Positions 1-7,910 of a stretch of DNA of 38,379 nt are shown here, piece after piece. Made by a program: the position numbers and the translations under genes. Within the stretch, counting starts at the first letter, position 1; each line of letters begins with the position of its first letter. Under the pieces are notes generated by a model, which ran no database searches, had not been told where the DNA came from, and saw only the letters and a list, made by a program, of their open reading frames with translations. Source of the DNA: DATBHM01 sp036557505 (GTDB taxonomy: Bacteria > Actinomycetota > UBA4738 > JACQTL01); NCBI GenBank assembly GCA_036557505.1, contig DATBHM010000207.1, positions 1 through 38,379 on the forward strand, in the 5' to 3' direction.

Positions 1-1
1 G

Positions 2-160
2 GTGAGCAGTGGCGGCATCGCACAACGGCTGTCGATCAGCGTGAACACGGTGAGGACGCACGTCCAGAACATCCTGGCCAAGCTGCAGGTTCGCTCGCGC
101 CTCGAGGCGGTCGCGTTCGCCACGCGGTACCGGCTCGTGGACGTCCAGGTGCACGGATGA
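2..160 (+). CDS. LuxR/NarL-family DNA-binding regulator, C-terminal fragment cut by window edge
   Basis: Only the last 52 codons are inside the window; the frame is open to the left edge and ends at TGA 158-160. The visible part is the second half of a LuxR/GerE helix-turn-helix: an IAQRLSIS turn, a recognition helix NTVRTHVQNIL and the terminal LEAVAF segment. It closely resembles the end of the complete response regulator at 31903-32619 (shared RTH.QNIL.KL.V.SRLEAVAF pattern), so it is probably also the output domain of a two-component response regulator, but the receiver domain is not visible. It precedes the chain-length kinase gene on the same strand by about 210 bp, so control of exopolysaccharide genes is plausible. 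Which genes it controls cannot be told. Confidence 0.85.
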   Translation: MSSGGIAQRLSISVNTVRTHVQNILAKLQVRSRLEAVAFATRYRLVDVQVHG

Positions 161-203
161 ACGCATCGATGGGTTCGGTCGACGGCAGGGGCACCCCCGC
201 GGA

Positions 204-223
204 CGTGCCACGGAAGTGGCACG
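204..223. terminator. 8-bp perfect hairpin after the LuxR gene (terminator or operator)
   Basis: CGTGCCAC, then a GGAA loop, then GTGGCACG: a perfect 8-bp inverted repeat with a GNRA-type tetraloop, 44 bp after the regulator stop codon and about 145 bp before the kinase start. No T-tract follows, so it could be a non-canonical terminator, a 5' UTR hairpin of the kinase mRNA, or a palindromic protein site. The rest of 161-368 holds no ORF that I can support. Confidence 0.4.
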
Positions 224-368
224 AGATCGCCATGCCGCGACGGTGTTCCCACGCCCTGAACCTCGCTAAGATGCCCGGACTGCCCTCCCGCCCACGACGG
301 TCGGACGTTCGTGCCCGCCGGCCGGTGGATCCCTGACTGCGTCGCAGCATCGACAACGAGGAGAGCGA

Positions 369-2012
369 GTGGCGAGGAATCTCCAAACCGGTGAACCAGA
401 GCGGGAGGTGTTCAAGGCGCTCCCGTCGATGCCGCCGGCGCGCCCGGACGCCCGTCCCGACCTGGTCGAGGCGCTCGCGGTCGTCCGGCTGCGGAAGTGG
501 TCGATCGCCGTCATCACGCTGCTGTTCACCGCGATGGCGATCTTCCTCGCCGACCAACAGACCCCGCAGTACACGTCCGAGGCGAAGGTGCTGGTCACTG
601 CCGTCGACATCGACCCCACGACCGGCCAGTTCGTGCCCCCCGACCTGGAGACGGAGGCGGAGCTCGTCCAGTCGCAGGTGATCGCGTCCCAGGTCAAGAC
701 CCTGCTGAACAAGGGCAAGGGGACGACGTTCAGCGGCGAGGCACGGGCCCTGCTCGACGGGGTCTCCGTGACCCCGGTCACCGACACCGACATCCTCGAG
801 ATCAGCTACAGCAGCCCCTCGCCGGCCCAGGCCCAGGCCCGGGCACAGCTGTTCGCTGAGGGGTACCTCCTGTACCGGCAGCAGACGGTGCTCAACAAGA
901 TCCGGCTCAACAACACGGAGATCCGGGCCCAGATCCACCTGCTCCAGCGCCAGCTGAACGACGTGGAGGCGCAGCTCGACTCCTTGCCGCCCGGCGATCC
1001 GGGGCGCGCGGATCTCGAGAGCAAGGAGTCACTGCTCCAGAGCCTCATCGTCAACAAGCAGCTGGACCTCCTCCAGCAGCCCGATACGTTCTCGCCGGGG
1101 GACGTGATCCAGCCCGCCGACCTGCCGACGGCCCCTTCCTCCCCGAACAAGCTGCTCGACGCGGCGTTCGGGCTCGTCGCGGGCCTCAGCATCGGAATCG
1201 GCGCGGCGTTCCTCCGTGACCGCCTCTCCGGCCGGCTGCGGACCCGCGAGCAGGTCGAGGAGGAGGCCGGCGCCCCGGTCGTCGGCTCGATCCCGAGGGT
1301 TGCCGGATGGCGACGGAGCCGCGACGCGGTCGCGGTCACGAGGTTCGATGCGCGATCGCCCGCCGCCGAGGCCTACGGCTTCCTCCGTACGAGCGTCCTG
1401 TCCTATCTCGCCACGTACGGCGGGACGACGGTCCTCGTCACGAGCCCCCACATGGGGGACGGGAAGACGGCCACCGTCTCGGACCTCGGCATCGCACTGG
1501 CTCGCGCGGGCAAGCGGGTGACGCTCGTGTCCGCCGACCTCCGCCGGCCCCGGCTCAACCACTTCTTCGGGCTCGCGCCGGACCTCGAGGGGCTTTCGGA
1601 GGTCCTGTTGGGACGGGCGACGCTCGACCAGGTGCAGCTCGTCGTGCCCGTGGAGCCGGCCAGGTCGCTCGGGTCGCGGGCGAGGCAGGGAGCCACCGTG
1701 CGGTTGATCACGAGCGGCCGCGTTCCGGAGAATCCGGCGGAGCTGCTGGGGTCACCGGCCATGGCCGAATTGATCGGAGAGCTCGAGGACAGCGCCGACG
1801 TGGTCCTGGTCGACGCGCCGCCGGTGCTTCCGGTCACGGACGCCCTCGTTCTCGCCCCCCTCATGGACGCGGTCCTGCTGGTGGTGTCGCCGGCGAGCGC
1901 CACGCGATCGCTCGTGACGTCGACCCGCCAGCAGCTCGACCGGGTGGATGCGCACGTGCTGGGGGTGGTGCTCAACCGCTCGAACATGCGGGAAACCGTC
2001 AATACGTACTGA
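369..2012 (+). CDS. Wzz/Wzc-like polysaccharide co-polymerase fused to BY-kinase domain
   Basis: This 547-residue membrane protein is expected to set chain length and to control polymerisation or export of the polysaccharide. Order of parts: a basic N-terminus, first membrane helix about 44-61, an extracytoplasmic Wzz domain with a coiled-coil stretch about 180-235, a proline motif (PTAPSSPNK, 254-262) just before the second membrane helix about 264-283, then a cytoplasmic BY-kinase ATPase domain. The kinase shows Walker A SPHMGDGKT (359-367), Walker A' SADLRRPR (388-395) and Walker B VVLVDAPP (478-485). BY-kinases usually end in a cluster of tyrosines that are autophosphorylated; here only a single terminal Tyr547 is present. 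The start is GTG 369 with GAGGAGAG just upstream. It converges on the beta-helix gene with a 15-bp gap. Fusion of the Wzz and kinase parts resembles proteobacterial Wzc and several actinobacterial proteins. Confidence 0.88.
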   Translation: MARNLQTGEPEREVFKALPSMPPARPDARPDLVEALAVVRLRKWSIAVITLLFTAMAIFLADQQTPQYTSEAKVLVTAVDIDPTTGQFVPPDLETEAELVQSQVIASQVKTLLNKGKGTTFSGEARALLDGVSVTPVTDTDILEISYSSPSPAQAQARAQLFAEGYLLYRQQTVLNKIRLNNTEIRAQIHLLQRQLNDVEAQLDSLPPGDPGRADLESKESLLQSLIVNKQLDLLQQPDTFSPGDVIQPADLPTAPSSPNKLLDAAFGLVAGLSIGIGAAFLRDRLSGRLRTREQVEEEAGAPVVGSIPRVAGWRRSRDAVAVTRFDARSPAAEAYGFLRTSVLSYLATYGGTTVLVTSPHMGDGKTATVSDLGIALARAGKRVTLVSADLRRPRLNHFFGLAPDLEGLSEVLLGRATLDQVQLVVPVEPARSLGSRARQGATVRLITSGRVPENPAELLGSPAMAELIGELEDSADVVLVDAPPVLPVTDALVLAPLMDAVLLVVSPASATRSLVTSTRQQLDRVDAHVLGVVLNRSNMRETVNTY

Positions 2013-2027
2013 CGGTCCTGGCCCCAT

Positions 2028-4406
2028 TCACCACAGGGCCCGCCACCCGGCGGGCCACGACCCGGCCACCGATCTGAACACGTGGCGAACCCGCCCCGTC
2101 ATCCGCGTGAACCGGTTCCCGTAGACGACCTCGCAGCCTCGCACGTTGTCGCGGCCGGGTGTCGCGTAGCAGACGTCCCGTCCGGGGCCGCCCACGAGGA
2201 GATCGTCGCCCCGGCCTCCGCGGAGCATGTCGTCCCCGGGGCCGCCCTCGAGCACGTCGCTCGCCGGCCCCCCACGGACGGCGTCGGCGCCGGGGCCACC
2301 GAGAAGGAGGTCGGTTTGCGCTCCGCCCCGGATCATGTCGGGTCCCCCCAGACCCTTGATCCGATCGCGTCCCACGGTGCCGACGAGGCAGTTCGGGTTC
2401 GCGTTGCCGTTGCTCCATCGGCCGACCCGGATGCCGCGCGCGCAGGGAGGGAAGCCGACCTTCATGGGTGCCGCGATGCTAGCGACGCCCCCTGCCCCGT
2501 CGATGGCCCGGACGTGGAGGCTGTACCAGCCGGGCACAGGGCGGCTGCCCGCCAGCGTCCACCGCATACGGATGGCGCCCATGGGTTCGGGGTGTCCGTC
2601 GAGCAGGGTCGCGAGGACGGCACCCCGGGGGCTCGTGATACGTATCCATACCCGCGCGGGGGTGTTGAGGCGGAAGAACACGGTCGTCGAGCTGCGGACG
2701 TGCCGGGGCGTGACGCCGGCGTTCGAGATCTTCAGCTCGCGGCTGGGAGTCGGGCTCGGAGTCGGTGACGACGTCGGCGTCGCGGAGGCGGAGGGCGACG
2801 GGGGAGCCGGGCTGGGCGACGGCTGCGACGTGGGACTCGACGACGGCGACGGGGAGGGCGGCGGCGTCGATGGGGACGGGCTGGGCGACGGCGACGCCGG
2901 CGGGGACGGGGAGGGGCTGGGCGACGGCGACGCCGGCGAAGTCGGGCTGGGCGACGGTGATCGCGTCGGCGATGGGCTCGGCGATTGCGACGGGGACGGG
3001 CTCGGCGAGGGCGACCGCGACGGCGACGGCGACGGCGATGGACGAGGCGACGGGGACGGGCTCGGGGAGGGCGAGGGACGGGGAGATGGCGATGGGCTCG
3101 GGGAGGGCGGTGTGCCGTGCGGGAACTGGGAAGCTGGGCTGACCGAGCTGTTCGAGTCGTAGCCGGCCGCCCGCCACTGCGCCCACGAGGCGAGCGTGTA
3201 GTTGGGTCCCGGGGCGGACAGGCTGAAATGAACGGACGAGGTCGTGTTGAAGTAGTAGCGGTTGTTCGCGAACGAGACCGCGGTGGGGTGGTAGGCCGGG
3301 TGGGAGTCACCGGTGTAGAAGCCGACCCGGCCGATGTTGTTGTAGGGATTCGTGCCGTCTTCGCGAAGCCCGATGTCGTTGTCGTGCACGGAGATGTTGT
3401 GGACGGTGAGATCCTCACCCGCGAAGTCGTGGCGCGCCGTGTAGGTGATGGTGATGGCGTGAACGTTGGTAGCGGCGATCGAGTTGCCGGCGATATCGAC
3501 GTGATTCGTGGCGGCCACGTCGATCGCGGGGCCGTACATCACGCGGTTCCCGTGGGACCACCCGCTGTTCGAGAACGAGTTGCCGATCACCTTGATGCCC
3601 CACCCGGCCGCGTTGTGGTTGGGTCCCGCGTGGGCCGCGTCGTTGATCTCCAGGATCACTCCGCCCCACGTGTTGTTCGCGAAGCGGTTGCCCTGGACCG
3701 TGGCGTTGCCGTTGTGCCCGTCGAGCCAGAACCCCCACCCGGTGTTGTCGTGGGAGTAGTTGCCGACGAACGAGACCCCGAGCGATTGCACGAACTTGCC
3801 GCCTCCGCACGACCATCCACCCGAGTACGTCCCCCGATAGTTGTTGAAGCTGATCTCGTTGTTCTGCACCACGTCGTTCAGCGCCGGGTAGCCGGTGTCC
3901 ACGCCGGCGCACCCGTTGTGGTCGATCAGGTTGTCCCGGACGATGGTCCCCGTCCCCACCATCACCCCCGACGACCCGTTGTCGTGGACGTGGTTGTCCT
4001 CGACGACCCACCCGGTCCCCCAGGCCCCGACCGTGCCCATCTCTGGGCCGTAGGTGTTCGCGTAGTTCCGGATGTCGAACCCCCGGATCGTGATGTTGGA
4101 GACGTTGTTCTTGTTCGCGAATGCGCGCCCCAGCGAACCACCACCGTCGAGGACGGCCCCCGCGGTGCCGTCGAAGGTCTGGCTCGAGGCCTTGGGGGCG
4201 AGTTCTCCGACGTGATACGTCCCGGCGGCGAAGCAGAACGTCGTTCCGGGCGACCGTTGCGAGCCGATCGCAGCTGCGACGTCCTGCGATGGCGTCAGCT
4301 GGACCCCCTGGCAGGCCGCGGCGTGCGCATGGGCGATCGCCACGACGAAGAACGACGACGAGATCACCAGCGGGACGAGCGCGGCCCCCGCCGCTCGGAA
4401 GCGCAT
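2028..4406 (-). CDS. Secreted parallel beta-helix protein with Ser-Pro linker, FlgD-like domain and RTX repeats (BH1)
   Basis: This 792-residue secreted protein has a Sec signal peptide (about 1-29, ending AHA), then a right-handed parallel beta-helix domain (about 32-425) full of NxI/DN..H turns (Pfam Beta_helix type). A Ser/Pro-repeat linker of about 124 residues (433-556) follows, then an Ig-like FlgD-type domain (about 557-650) and a C-terminal array of at least five GGxGxD calcium-binding nonapeptide repeats (about 677-755). Four cysteines (32, 58, 166, 200) are conserved in the paralogs at 9386-10780 and 32997-34313, suggesting two disulfides. Such folds are typical of polysaccharide lyases, hydrolases and C5-epimerases; helix plus RTX repeats recalls alginate epimerase AlgE. 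Catalysis is not proven and it may only bind glycan. I start at ATG 4406 because GGAGG lies 8 nt upstream; an in-frame GTG at 4415 overlaps that site. It is the last gene of the arm that starts at 6576. Confidence 0.85.
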   Translation of the reverse strand: MRFRAAGAALVPLVISSSFFVVAIAHAHAAACQGVQLTPSQDVAAAIGSQRSPGTTFCFAAGTYHVGELAPKASSQTFDGTAGAVLDGGGSLGRAFANKNNVSNITIRGFDIRNYANTYGPEMGTVGAWGTGWVVEDNHVHDNGSSGVMVGTGTIVRDNLIDHNGCAGVDTGYPALNDVVQNNEISFNNYRGTYSGGWSCGGGKFVQSLGVSFVGNYSHDNTGWGFWLDGHNGNATVQGNRFANNTWGGVILEINDAAHAGPNHNAAGWGIKVIGNSFSNSGWSHGNRVMYGPAIDVAATNHVDIAGNSIAATNVHAITITYTARHDFAGEDLTVHNISVHDNDIGLREDGTNPYNNIGRVGFYTGDSHPAYHPTAVSFANNRYYFNTTSSVHFSLSAPGPNYTLASWAQWRAAGYDSNSSVSPASQFPHGTPPSPSPSPSPRPSPSPSPSPSPRPSPSPSPSRSPSPSPSPSQSPSPSPTRSPSPSPTSPASPSPSPSPSPPASPSPSPSPSTPPPSPSPSSSPTSQPSPSPAPPSPSASATPTSSPTPSPTPSRELKISNAGVTPRHVRSSTTVFFRLNTPARVWIRITSPRGAVLATLLDGHPEPMGAIRMRWTLAGSRPVPGWYSLHVRAIDGAGGVASIAAPMKVGFPPCARGIRVGRWSNGNANPNCLVGTVGRDRIKGLGGPDMIRGGAQTDLLLGGPGADAVRGGPASDVLEGGPGDDMLRGGRGDDLLVGGPGRDVCYATPGRDNVRGCEVVYGNRFTRMTGRVRHVFRSVAGSWPAGWRALW
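2037..2056. terminator. Terminator-like hairpin downstream of the chain-length kinase gene
   Basis: GGCCCGCC, loop ACCC, GGCGGGCC: a perfect 8-bp stem with a 4-nt loop, starting 25 nt after the kinase stop codon and lying within the last codons of the convergent beta-helix gene. There is no T-tract. A role in ending the plus-strand transcript is inferred from position and stem strength only. Confidence 0.4.
2136..2369 (-). repeat. RTX-type GGxGxD nonapeptide repeats in BH1
   Basis: The 3' part of BH1 encodes tandem glycine/aspartate nonapeptides (GGPGADAVR, GGPASDVLE, GGPGDDMLR, GGRGDDLLV, GGPGRD and a looser GGPDMIR, GGAQTDLLL pair). This is the calcium-binding parallel beta-roll signature. 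Two or three units lack the ideal GxD residues, so calcium affinity may vary along the array. Confidence 0.8.
2739..3110 (-). repeat. Low-complexity Ser-Pro repeat linker in BH1
   Basis: About 370 bp of near-periodic 6-bp units encode (SP)n with occasional R, Q, T or A. It separates the beta-helix from the Ig-like and RTX domains and would form a stiff, extended, possibly O-glycosylated spacer. Simple-sequence DNA of this kind tends to change length by slippage in whole codon pairs. The complementary strand reads as a Gly-Asp repeat, which is a shadow and not a gene. Confidence 0.85.
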
Positions 4407-4441
4407 GAATCTCACCTCCAGGGGCCAGAGGCGAACCCCCA

Positions 4442-4541
4442 GCCATTGGGCAGCCCGGGTGCCTGCAGGGGAGTCCGGGCTGCTTGGTTGGTACGTGCGT
4501 CATCGGCGACACAGCCCGTCGTACCGATAGGACCAATGGTC
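4442..4541 (-). promoter_or_regulatory. Candidate structured leader RNA upstream of BH1 (three-way junction)
   Basis: Three nested inverted repeats can fold as one junction in the 5' region of BH1. P1 is formed by 4443-4449 with 4533-4539 (CCATTGG/CCAATGG). Inside it lie P3, 4450-4458 with 4475-4483 (9 bp, GCAGCCCGG/CCGGGCTGC), and P2, 4490-4495 with 4520-4525 (6 bp, GGTACG/CGTACC). P1 and P3 abut directly, as for coaxial stacking. The 3' edge lies about 36 nt from the start codon, followed by a G-rich/C-rich pair that could occlude the GGAGG site. It does not match the c-di-GMP-I, ydaO or glycine riboswitch signatures as I know them. Chance pairing in GC-rich DNA is possible. The rest of 4407-4671 shows no gene. 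Confidence 0.35.
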
Positions 4542-4671
4542 AGAGGTTGGAGAGCGACTCCGTTAGGTCCGAGGTGTTAGGCCACCTCACCCGGGTCGGG
4601 GACGGCTCCCGTGTGGACCGACCGGAGGGGGTGATGCCCGGAGCGGGGCGGAGGGATTCCGTGCCTGGGAA

Positions 4672-5730
4672 TCAGTCGGCTGACGGCTGCCGAAGCCGGG
4701 ATCGCGAACCGACGAGCTCCTGGAGGGCCCATTCGAACGGCGACATGTCGACCCGCATCGCCGTCGGCCTTCGCATGCGGGACGGGAGCAGCGACTCGAG
4801 GGCGCGGGCTGGAGGCATCAGCTCGATCCCATGCTCCCGGAGGAATCCGATGAAACGGCGCCACCTCCTCGGACGTCGCCGCAGCGTCTCCGCCATGAAC
4901 TGGAGACGGTCGCGCCGAAAGCGAAGGCTCTGCTGGAGCGTCGGCGCCGCCCATTGGCGCGGAGGCCGCGCGACACTGGCGTACTGCCGGCGGAGCTGCG
5001 CGGACTCGGCGGCGAGCTGGTCTCCGCGTGTCGCGCGGAGCGTCGCCTCGTGGTCCACCTGCACGGCAAGGACCTCCCTGACGTGCGAGAAGGTCGCCCC
5101 CGAGACCGCCGCCCGCAACCAGTACTCACAGTCTCCGGCCTGTTGGAAGCGCGTATCGAAGCCGCCGATCTTCTCGGTGACCGTACTCCGCCAGAACACC
5201 GTGGGCTGACCGAGCGCTCCGACGTACGTGTAGTAGCTCAGATCGAATGGCCGGTAGGTCTGGATGGAGAACCTCGTCTCGTCCTCGGCCGGGAATCTGA
5301 GGATCCCGAGGTCGCCGTAGACGATGTCGACGCCCGTTGCGAGGGCCGACATCGCGACCTCGACGCTCCACGGGAGGTAGAAGTCGTCGCTGTTCAGGTA
5401 CGCGAGCACCCGGCCGCGTGCGAGTGCGAGGCCCTTGTTGATCGCGTCGTACATCCCGTCGTCCGGCTCGCTGATCCAACGGAGACCGGACGACTCCTCG
5501 TATTCGCGGAGCACGTCGATCGTGCCGTCGGTGGATCCCCCGTCCACCACGACGTGCTCCACGGATGGGTACGACTGCCTGGCGACCGAGGAGACGCACG
5601 TCTGGATCCGTTGCGCGCGGTTGAGGACGGGCGTCACGATCGTGACGAGCGGCTCATCACCCACGTGCTGCGCCCCCACGCTCTGGGGTCCTCGTGCGGT
5701 GCGGGCAGCAGCGCCGAGCAGGAGCTCCAT
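4672..5730 (-). CDS. GT2-family glycosyltransferase (GT-A fold)
   Basis: This 352-residue cytoplasmic enzyme would transfer one sugar from a nucleotide-sugar donor to the growing lipid-linked repeat. The GT-A core starts at about residue 28: VTIVTPVLNRA, VVDGGSTDGT (61-70), EPDDGMYDAINKG (88-100) and the metal-binding NSDD (113-116), followed by GQPTVFWR and the acceptor-side GDCEYWLRAA segment. The C-terminal 100 residues are basic and helical. It is a close paralog of 37194-38168, with shared blocks such as LRWISEP, GRVLAYLNSDD, YLPWSV and QPTVFWR. The start is ATG 5730, 15 nt after the sulfotransferase stop, so the two are probably co-transcribed. BH1 follows after a 265-bp gap. Donor and acceptor cannot be read from the sequence. 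Confidence 0.9.
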   Translation of the reverse strand: MELLLGAAARTARGPQSVGAQHVGDEPLVTIVTPVLNRAQRIQTCVSSVARQSYPSVEHVVVDGGSTDGTIDVLREYEESSGLRWISEPDDGMYDAINKGLALARGRVLAYLNSDDFYLPWSVEVAMSALATGVDIVYGDLGILRFPAEDETRFSIQTYRPFDLSYYTYVGALGQPTVFWRSTVTEKIGGFDTRFQQAGDCEYWLRAAVSGATFSHVREVLAVQVDHEATLRATRGDQLAAESAQLRRQYASVARPPRQWAAPTLQQSLRFRRDRLQFMAETLRRRPRRWRRFIGFLREHGIELMPPARALESLLPSRMRRPTAMRVDMSPFEWALQELVGSRSRLRQPSAD

Positions 5731-5745
5731 GAGCCGGGCCCATCA

Positions 5746-6576
5746 TCAGCCTCGACGCGACCGGACCATGGCCCTCGTTCGCCGGATGGCCGATGCTCCC
5801 GCATGCAGCGTTGGACCGGCGACCTGATTCATGCGGCGGAAACGGGCGACCTCGCGCCCGAAGGTATCCGTCTGCGTCGCGACCTGCTCGCGGAACAGGC
5901 GCTCGGCTTCGGCGTAGAGCTCGAGGTCCAATCGGTTCTTGTCGCGAATGATCTCGATGGCATCACCGGACGGTTCGTCCCTGGAGGGAGCGCCTGGGGC
6001 GACCATTCTTCGCTGGAAATACGGGATCATCCATCCGAATGATCGCTTCATCAGGATCACGCTCTCGTCGAAGCGCTCCGTGAGCCCCACGACCTCGCAG
6101 TCACCGAGATTCGAGATGGCAACGTCCAGGTCCCCGTCCACCGGATCCCGGTCCACCACCGCCGCCAATTGCCGAACCTGTCCGTTCTCGGTCTGCGTTC
6201 GATCCAATCCGCTGGCCACGAATTCCTTCAATCCCATTCCGGACTCGCGCAGCGCGCCGTTGACGGGATGGTTCGGATCACGTAGGACGTATCGATACAG
6301 CGATACGACGCGCCGAACCGGGTCTCTGAGAATCGTGAAGTATCGTGACGGGCGGGGAATCCATTGATGGATGCCGTAGTGAACGTGCCCATAGACGAGC
6401 CGCGCGCGTGCCCGCCGTTCGAATGGGATGTCCTCGATGTCGGACGGCGCGCCCCCGAGGGTTTCGAAGCTGAGCCGCTCAGACGGGAGGTACTTCAGCC
6501 GCAGACGGAGGATGGATGTCATTGTCGTGCCGGCAGTCTTGGGGACGTGCAGATAGATGAGGCAGGAGTCGTTCAC
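5746..6576 (-). CDS. Carbohydrate sulfotransferase, Sulfotransfer_2-like
   Basis: This 276-residue protein probably moves sulfate from PAPS to a hydroxyl or amino group of a sugar. The 5'-phosphosulfate-binding loop is HVPKTAGTT (10-18), the form typical of Golgi-type carbohydrate sulfotransferases (Sulfotransfer_2 family). The 3'-phosphate-binding motif is ILRDPVRRVVSLY (82-94) with Arg84 and Ser92. No signal peptide or membrane helix is seen, so it should act in the cytosol on lipid-linked or nucleotide-linked sugar. Start is GTG 6576; the nearby ATG at 6586 is out of frame. It is the first gene of the left-going arm and faces another sulfotransferase gene (6846) across a 269-bp divergent region. 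Other cellular substrates remain possible, but the context favours the polysaccharide. Confidence 0.85.
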   Translation of the reverse strand: MNDSCLIYLHVPKTAGTTMTSILRLRLKYLPSERLSFETLGGAPSDIEDIPFERRARARLVYGHVHYGIHQWIPRPSRYFTILRDPVRRVVSLYRYVLRDPNHPVNGALRESGMGLKEFVASGLDRTQTENGQVRQLAAVVDRDPVDGDLDVAISNLGDCEVVGLTERFDESVILMKRSFGWMIPYFQRRMVAPGAPSRDEPSGDAIEIIRDKNRLDLELYAEAERLFREQVATQTDTFGREVARFRRMNQVAGPTLHAGASAIRRTRAMVRSRRG

Positions 6577-6845
6577 GCCCGCGCATGCTAGCAGCCGGTG
6601 CTGAGCGCGACGGCTCCCACGGCCGCGGAGGACGTGTGGCGTTCCTGTGTCAACCAGGCGGCGGTGTGCATCTGAGCTTCAGTCGGCCCTGCCTCGAGAG
6701 GAGCCGTGGTAGCATTGCGAATGCACGGCGCCCGGTTGTCCCGTTCGGATGCAGCCACGTTGATCTCCGCTTCGATTGTGTCCCGCTGGACGGGCGCAGT
6801 GGTGACGGTCCATAGGTCTCATGAGTCGGGTTCGCACTTCCCTGG
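6577..6845. promoter_or_regulatory. Divergent promoter region between two sulfotransferase genes
   Basis: No gene is supported here; the region must drive both arms. Visible signals: an inverted repeat GCATT-GCG-AATGC at 6712-6724, and a TCCATAG heptamer at 6809-6815, 31 bp before the start of the right-hand gene. The same heptamer occurs twice upstream of the response regulator gene (32651-32668). No convincing -35/-10 pair could be assigned. Confidence 0.4.
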
Positions 6846-7874
6846 GTGATGGCGCCGGACAACGGGCAGGCTGAGGTGGATGCACGCCGCCGCGACGGAT
6901 CCGTACGCGAGGACGGCGATCCGGATGCGTCGCGATCGGTGAAACCCGCCTTCTTCCTGGTCGGTCATCCCAAGTGCGGTACCACGGCCCTCTATCACAT
7001 GCTGCGTCGCCACCCACAGGTGTGCATTCCCGTGAAGGAGCCCGGCTTCTTCGCTCAGGAGAGCATGCCGTGGTTTTCTCCGCGGGGGCACGAACGTCCC
7101 GAGACCGAGCTCGACTACACGGATCTGTTCCGATCATGTCCCGCAGGTCAGGTGGCGGGTGATGCCACGCCGTGGTATCTGATGTCGGAAACCGCCGCTC
7201 ATTCCATCGCCGAGTTCCAGCCGGCGGCCCGGATCATCGCGATCTTTCGGGAACCCGCCGCCTTCATTCAATCCTTTCATTTGCACCAGTACCGGTGGGG
7301 GATCGAGGACGTCCGCGATCTGCGGCGCGCCCTTGCGTTGGAGGCTTCGCGGGTGGAGGGGCGTCACATCCCCAGGCGTTGCCGCAATCCCCGGGACCTC
7401 TGGTACTCGCGGCATGCGAACTACACGGATCAACTGCAACGTTTTCGGTCGGTGTTCCCGGACGACCAGATGCTCGTCCTCATGTACGAGGACTTTCGAC
7501 GCGACAACCAGGCGACGATCCGGACCGTGTACCGGTTCCTGGGGGTCGACGACTCGCTGGAGATCGACGGAGTCGAAGCCAATCCCACGGTGGGTGTGCG
7601 GTCTCGCGCGCTGGACCGCGCGATCCGTCGGGTGACGGGCGACGACGACGGTGCCTTCAGCGTCGTGAGACGGGTGGTGAAGCGGTCGAGCACCAAGGCC
7701 TCTCGACGGTGGTTGCGAAGCATGCAGGCGCGGATGCTCTACAAGGACCCGCCACCACCTGATGAGCGGGTGATGGCGCAGTTGCGATCGCGGCTCAAGC
7801 CCGAGGTGGAGCGATTCGCGGCGTACCTGGGCCGGGACCTGGTCACGCTCTGGGGGTACGACGCCGTTGCGTAG
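6846..7874 (+). CDS. PAPS-dependent sulfotransferase, Sulfotransfer_1-like
   Basis: This 342-residue soluble enzyme is predicted to sulfate a carbohydrate. After a charged, probably disordered N-terminus (1-33) comes the PAPS loop FLVGHPKCGTT (37-47), then KEPGFF (64-69), GDATPWYL (105-112) typical of the heparan/chitin sulfotransferase-like families, and the 3'-phosphate site FREPAAFIQSFH (134-145) with Ser143. The C-terminal half is helical with PDER and LKPEVERFAAYLGRDL, usual in bacterial members. Start is GTG 6846, directly followed by ATG 6849; the Shine-Dalgarno is weak and I cannot choose firmly. The polymerase-like gene follows after 36 bp, so the two likely form one unit with BH2. 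The motif set differs from that of the divergent neighbour at 5746, so the two probably modify different positions. Confidence 0.88.
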   Translation: MMAPDNGQAEVDARRRDGSVREDGDPDASRSVKPAFFLVGHPKCGTTALYHMLRRHPQVCIPVKEPGFFAQESMPWFSPRGHERPETELDYTDLFRSCPAGQVAGDATPWYLMSETAAHSIAEFQPAARIIAIFREPAAFIQSFHLHQYRWGIEDVRDLRRALALEASRVEGRHIPRRCRNPRDLWYSRHANYTDQLQRFRSVFPDDQMLVLMYEDFRRDNQATIRTVYRFLGVDDSLEIDGVEANPTVGVRSRALDRAIRRVTGDDDGAFSVVRRVVKRSSTKASRRWLRSMQARMLYKDPPPPDERVMAQLRSRLKPEVERFAAYLGRDLVTLWGYDAVA

Positions 7875-7910
7875 CGCGGGGACGGCGATTCGGTCGCGGA
7901 GCGTGCAACG

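Noticed and set aside
2739..3110. CRISPR array or tandem-repeat locus
   Set aside because: The periodicity is a 6-bp codon-pair repeat in frame within a coding region, without spacers.
2227..3162. Plus-strand frame with Gly-Asp repeats resembling a calcium-binding protein
   Set aside because: It is the exact complement of the BH1 Ser-Pro linker; the repeat follows from the codons on the true strand.
4442..4541. Known c-di-GMP-I or ydaO riboswitch
   Set aside because: The GNRA-loop hairpin and conserved runs of c-di-GMP-I are absent, as are the paired GGGGAACC-type blocks of ydaO. Only a GACGCA run is shared, which is not enough.
2985..4580. 531-codon frame antisense to BH1
   Set aside because: No ribosome site and no recognisable domain, while the minus strand has signal peptide, helix repeats and a good Shine-Dalgarno.
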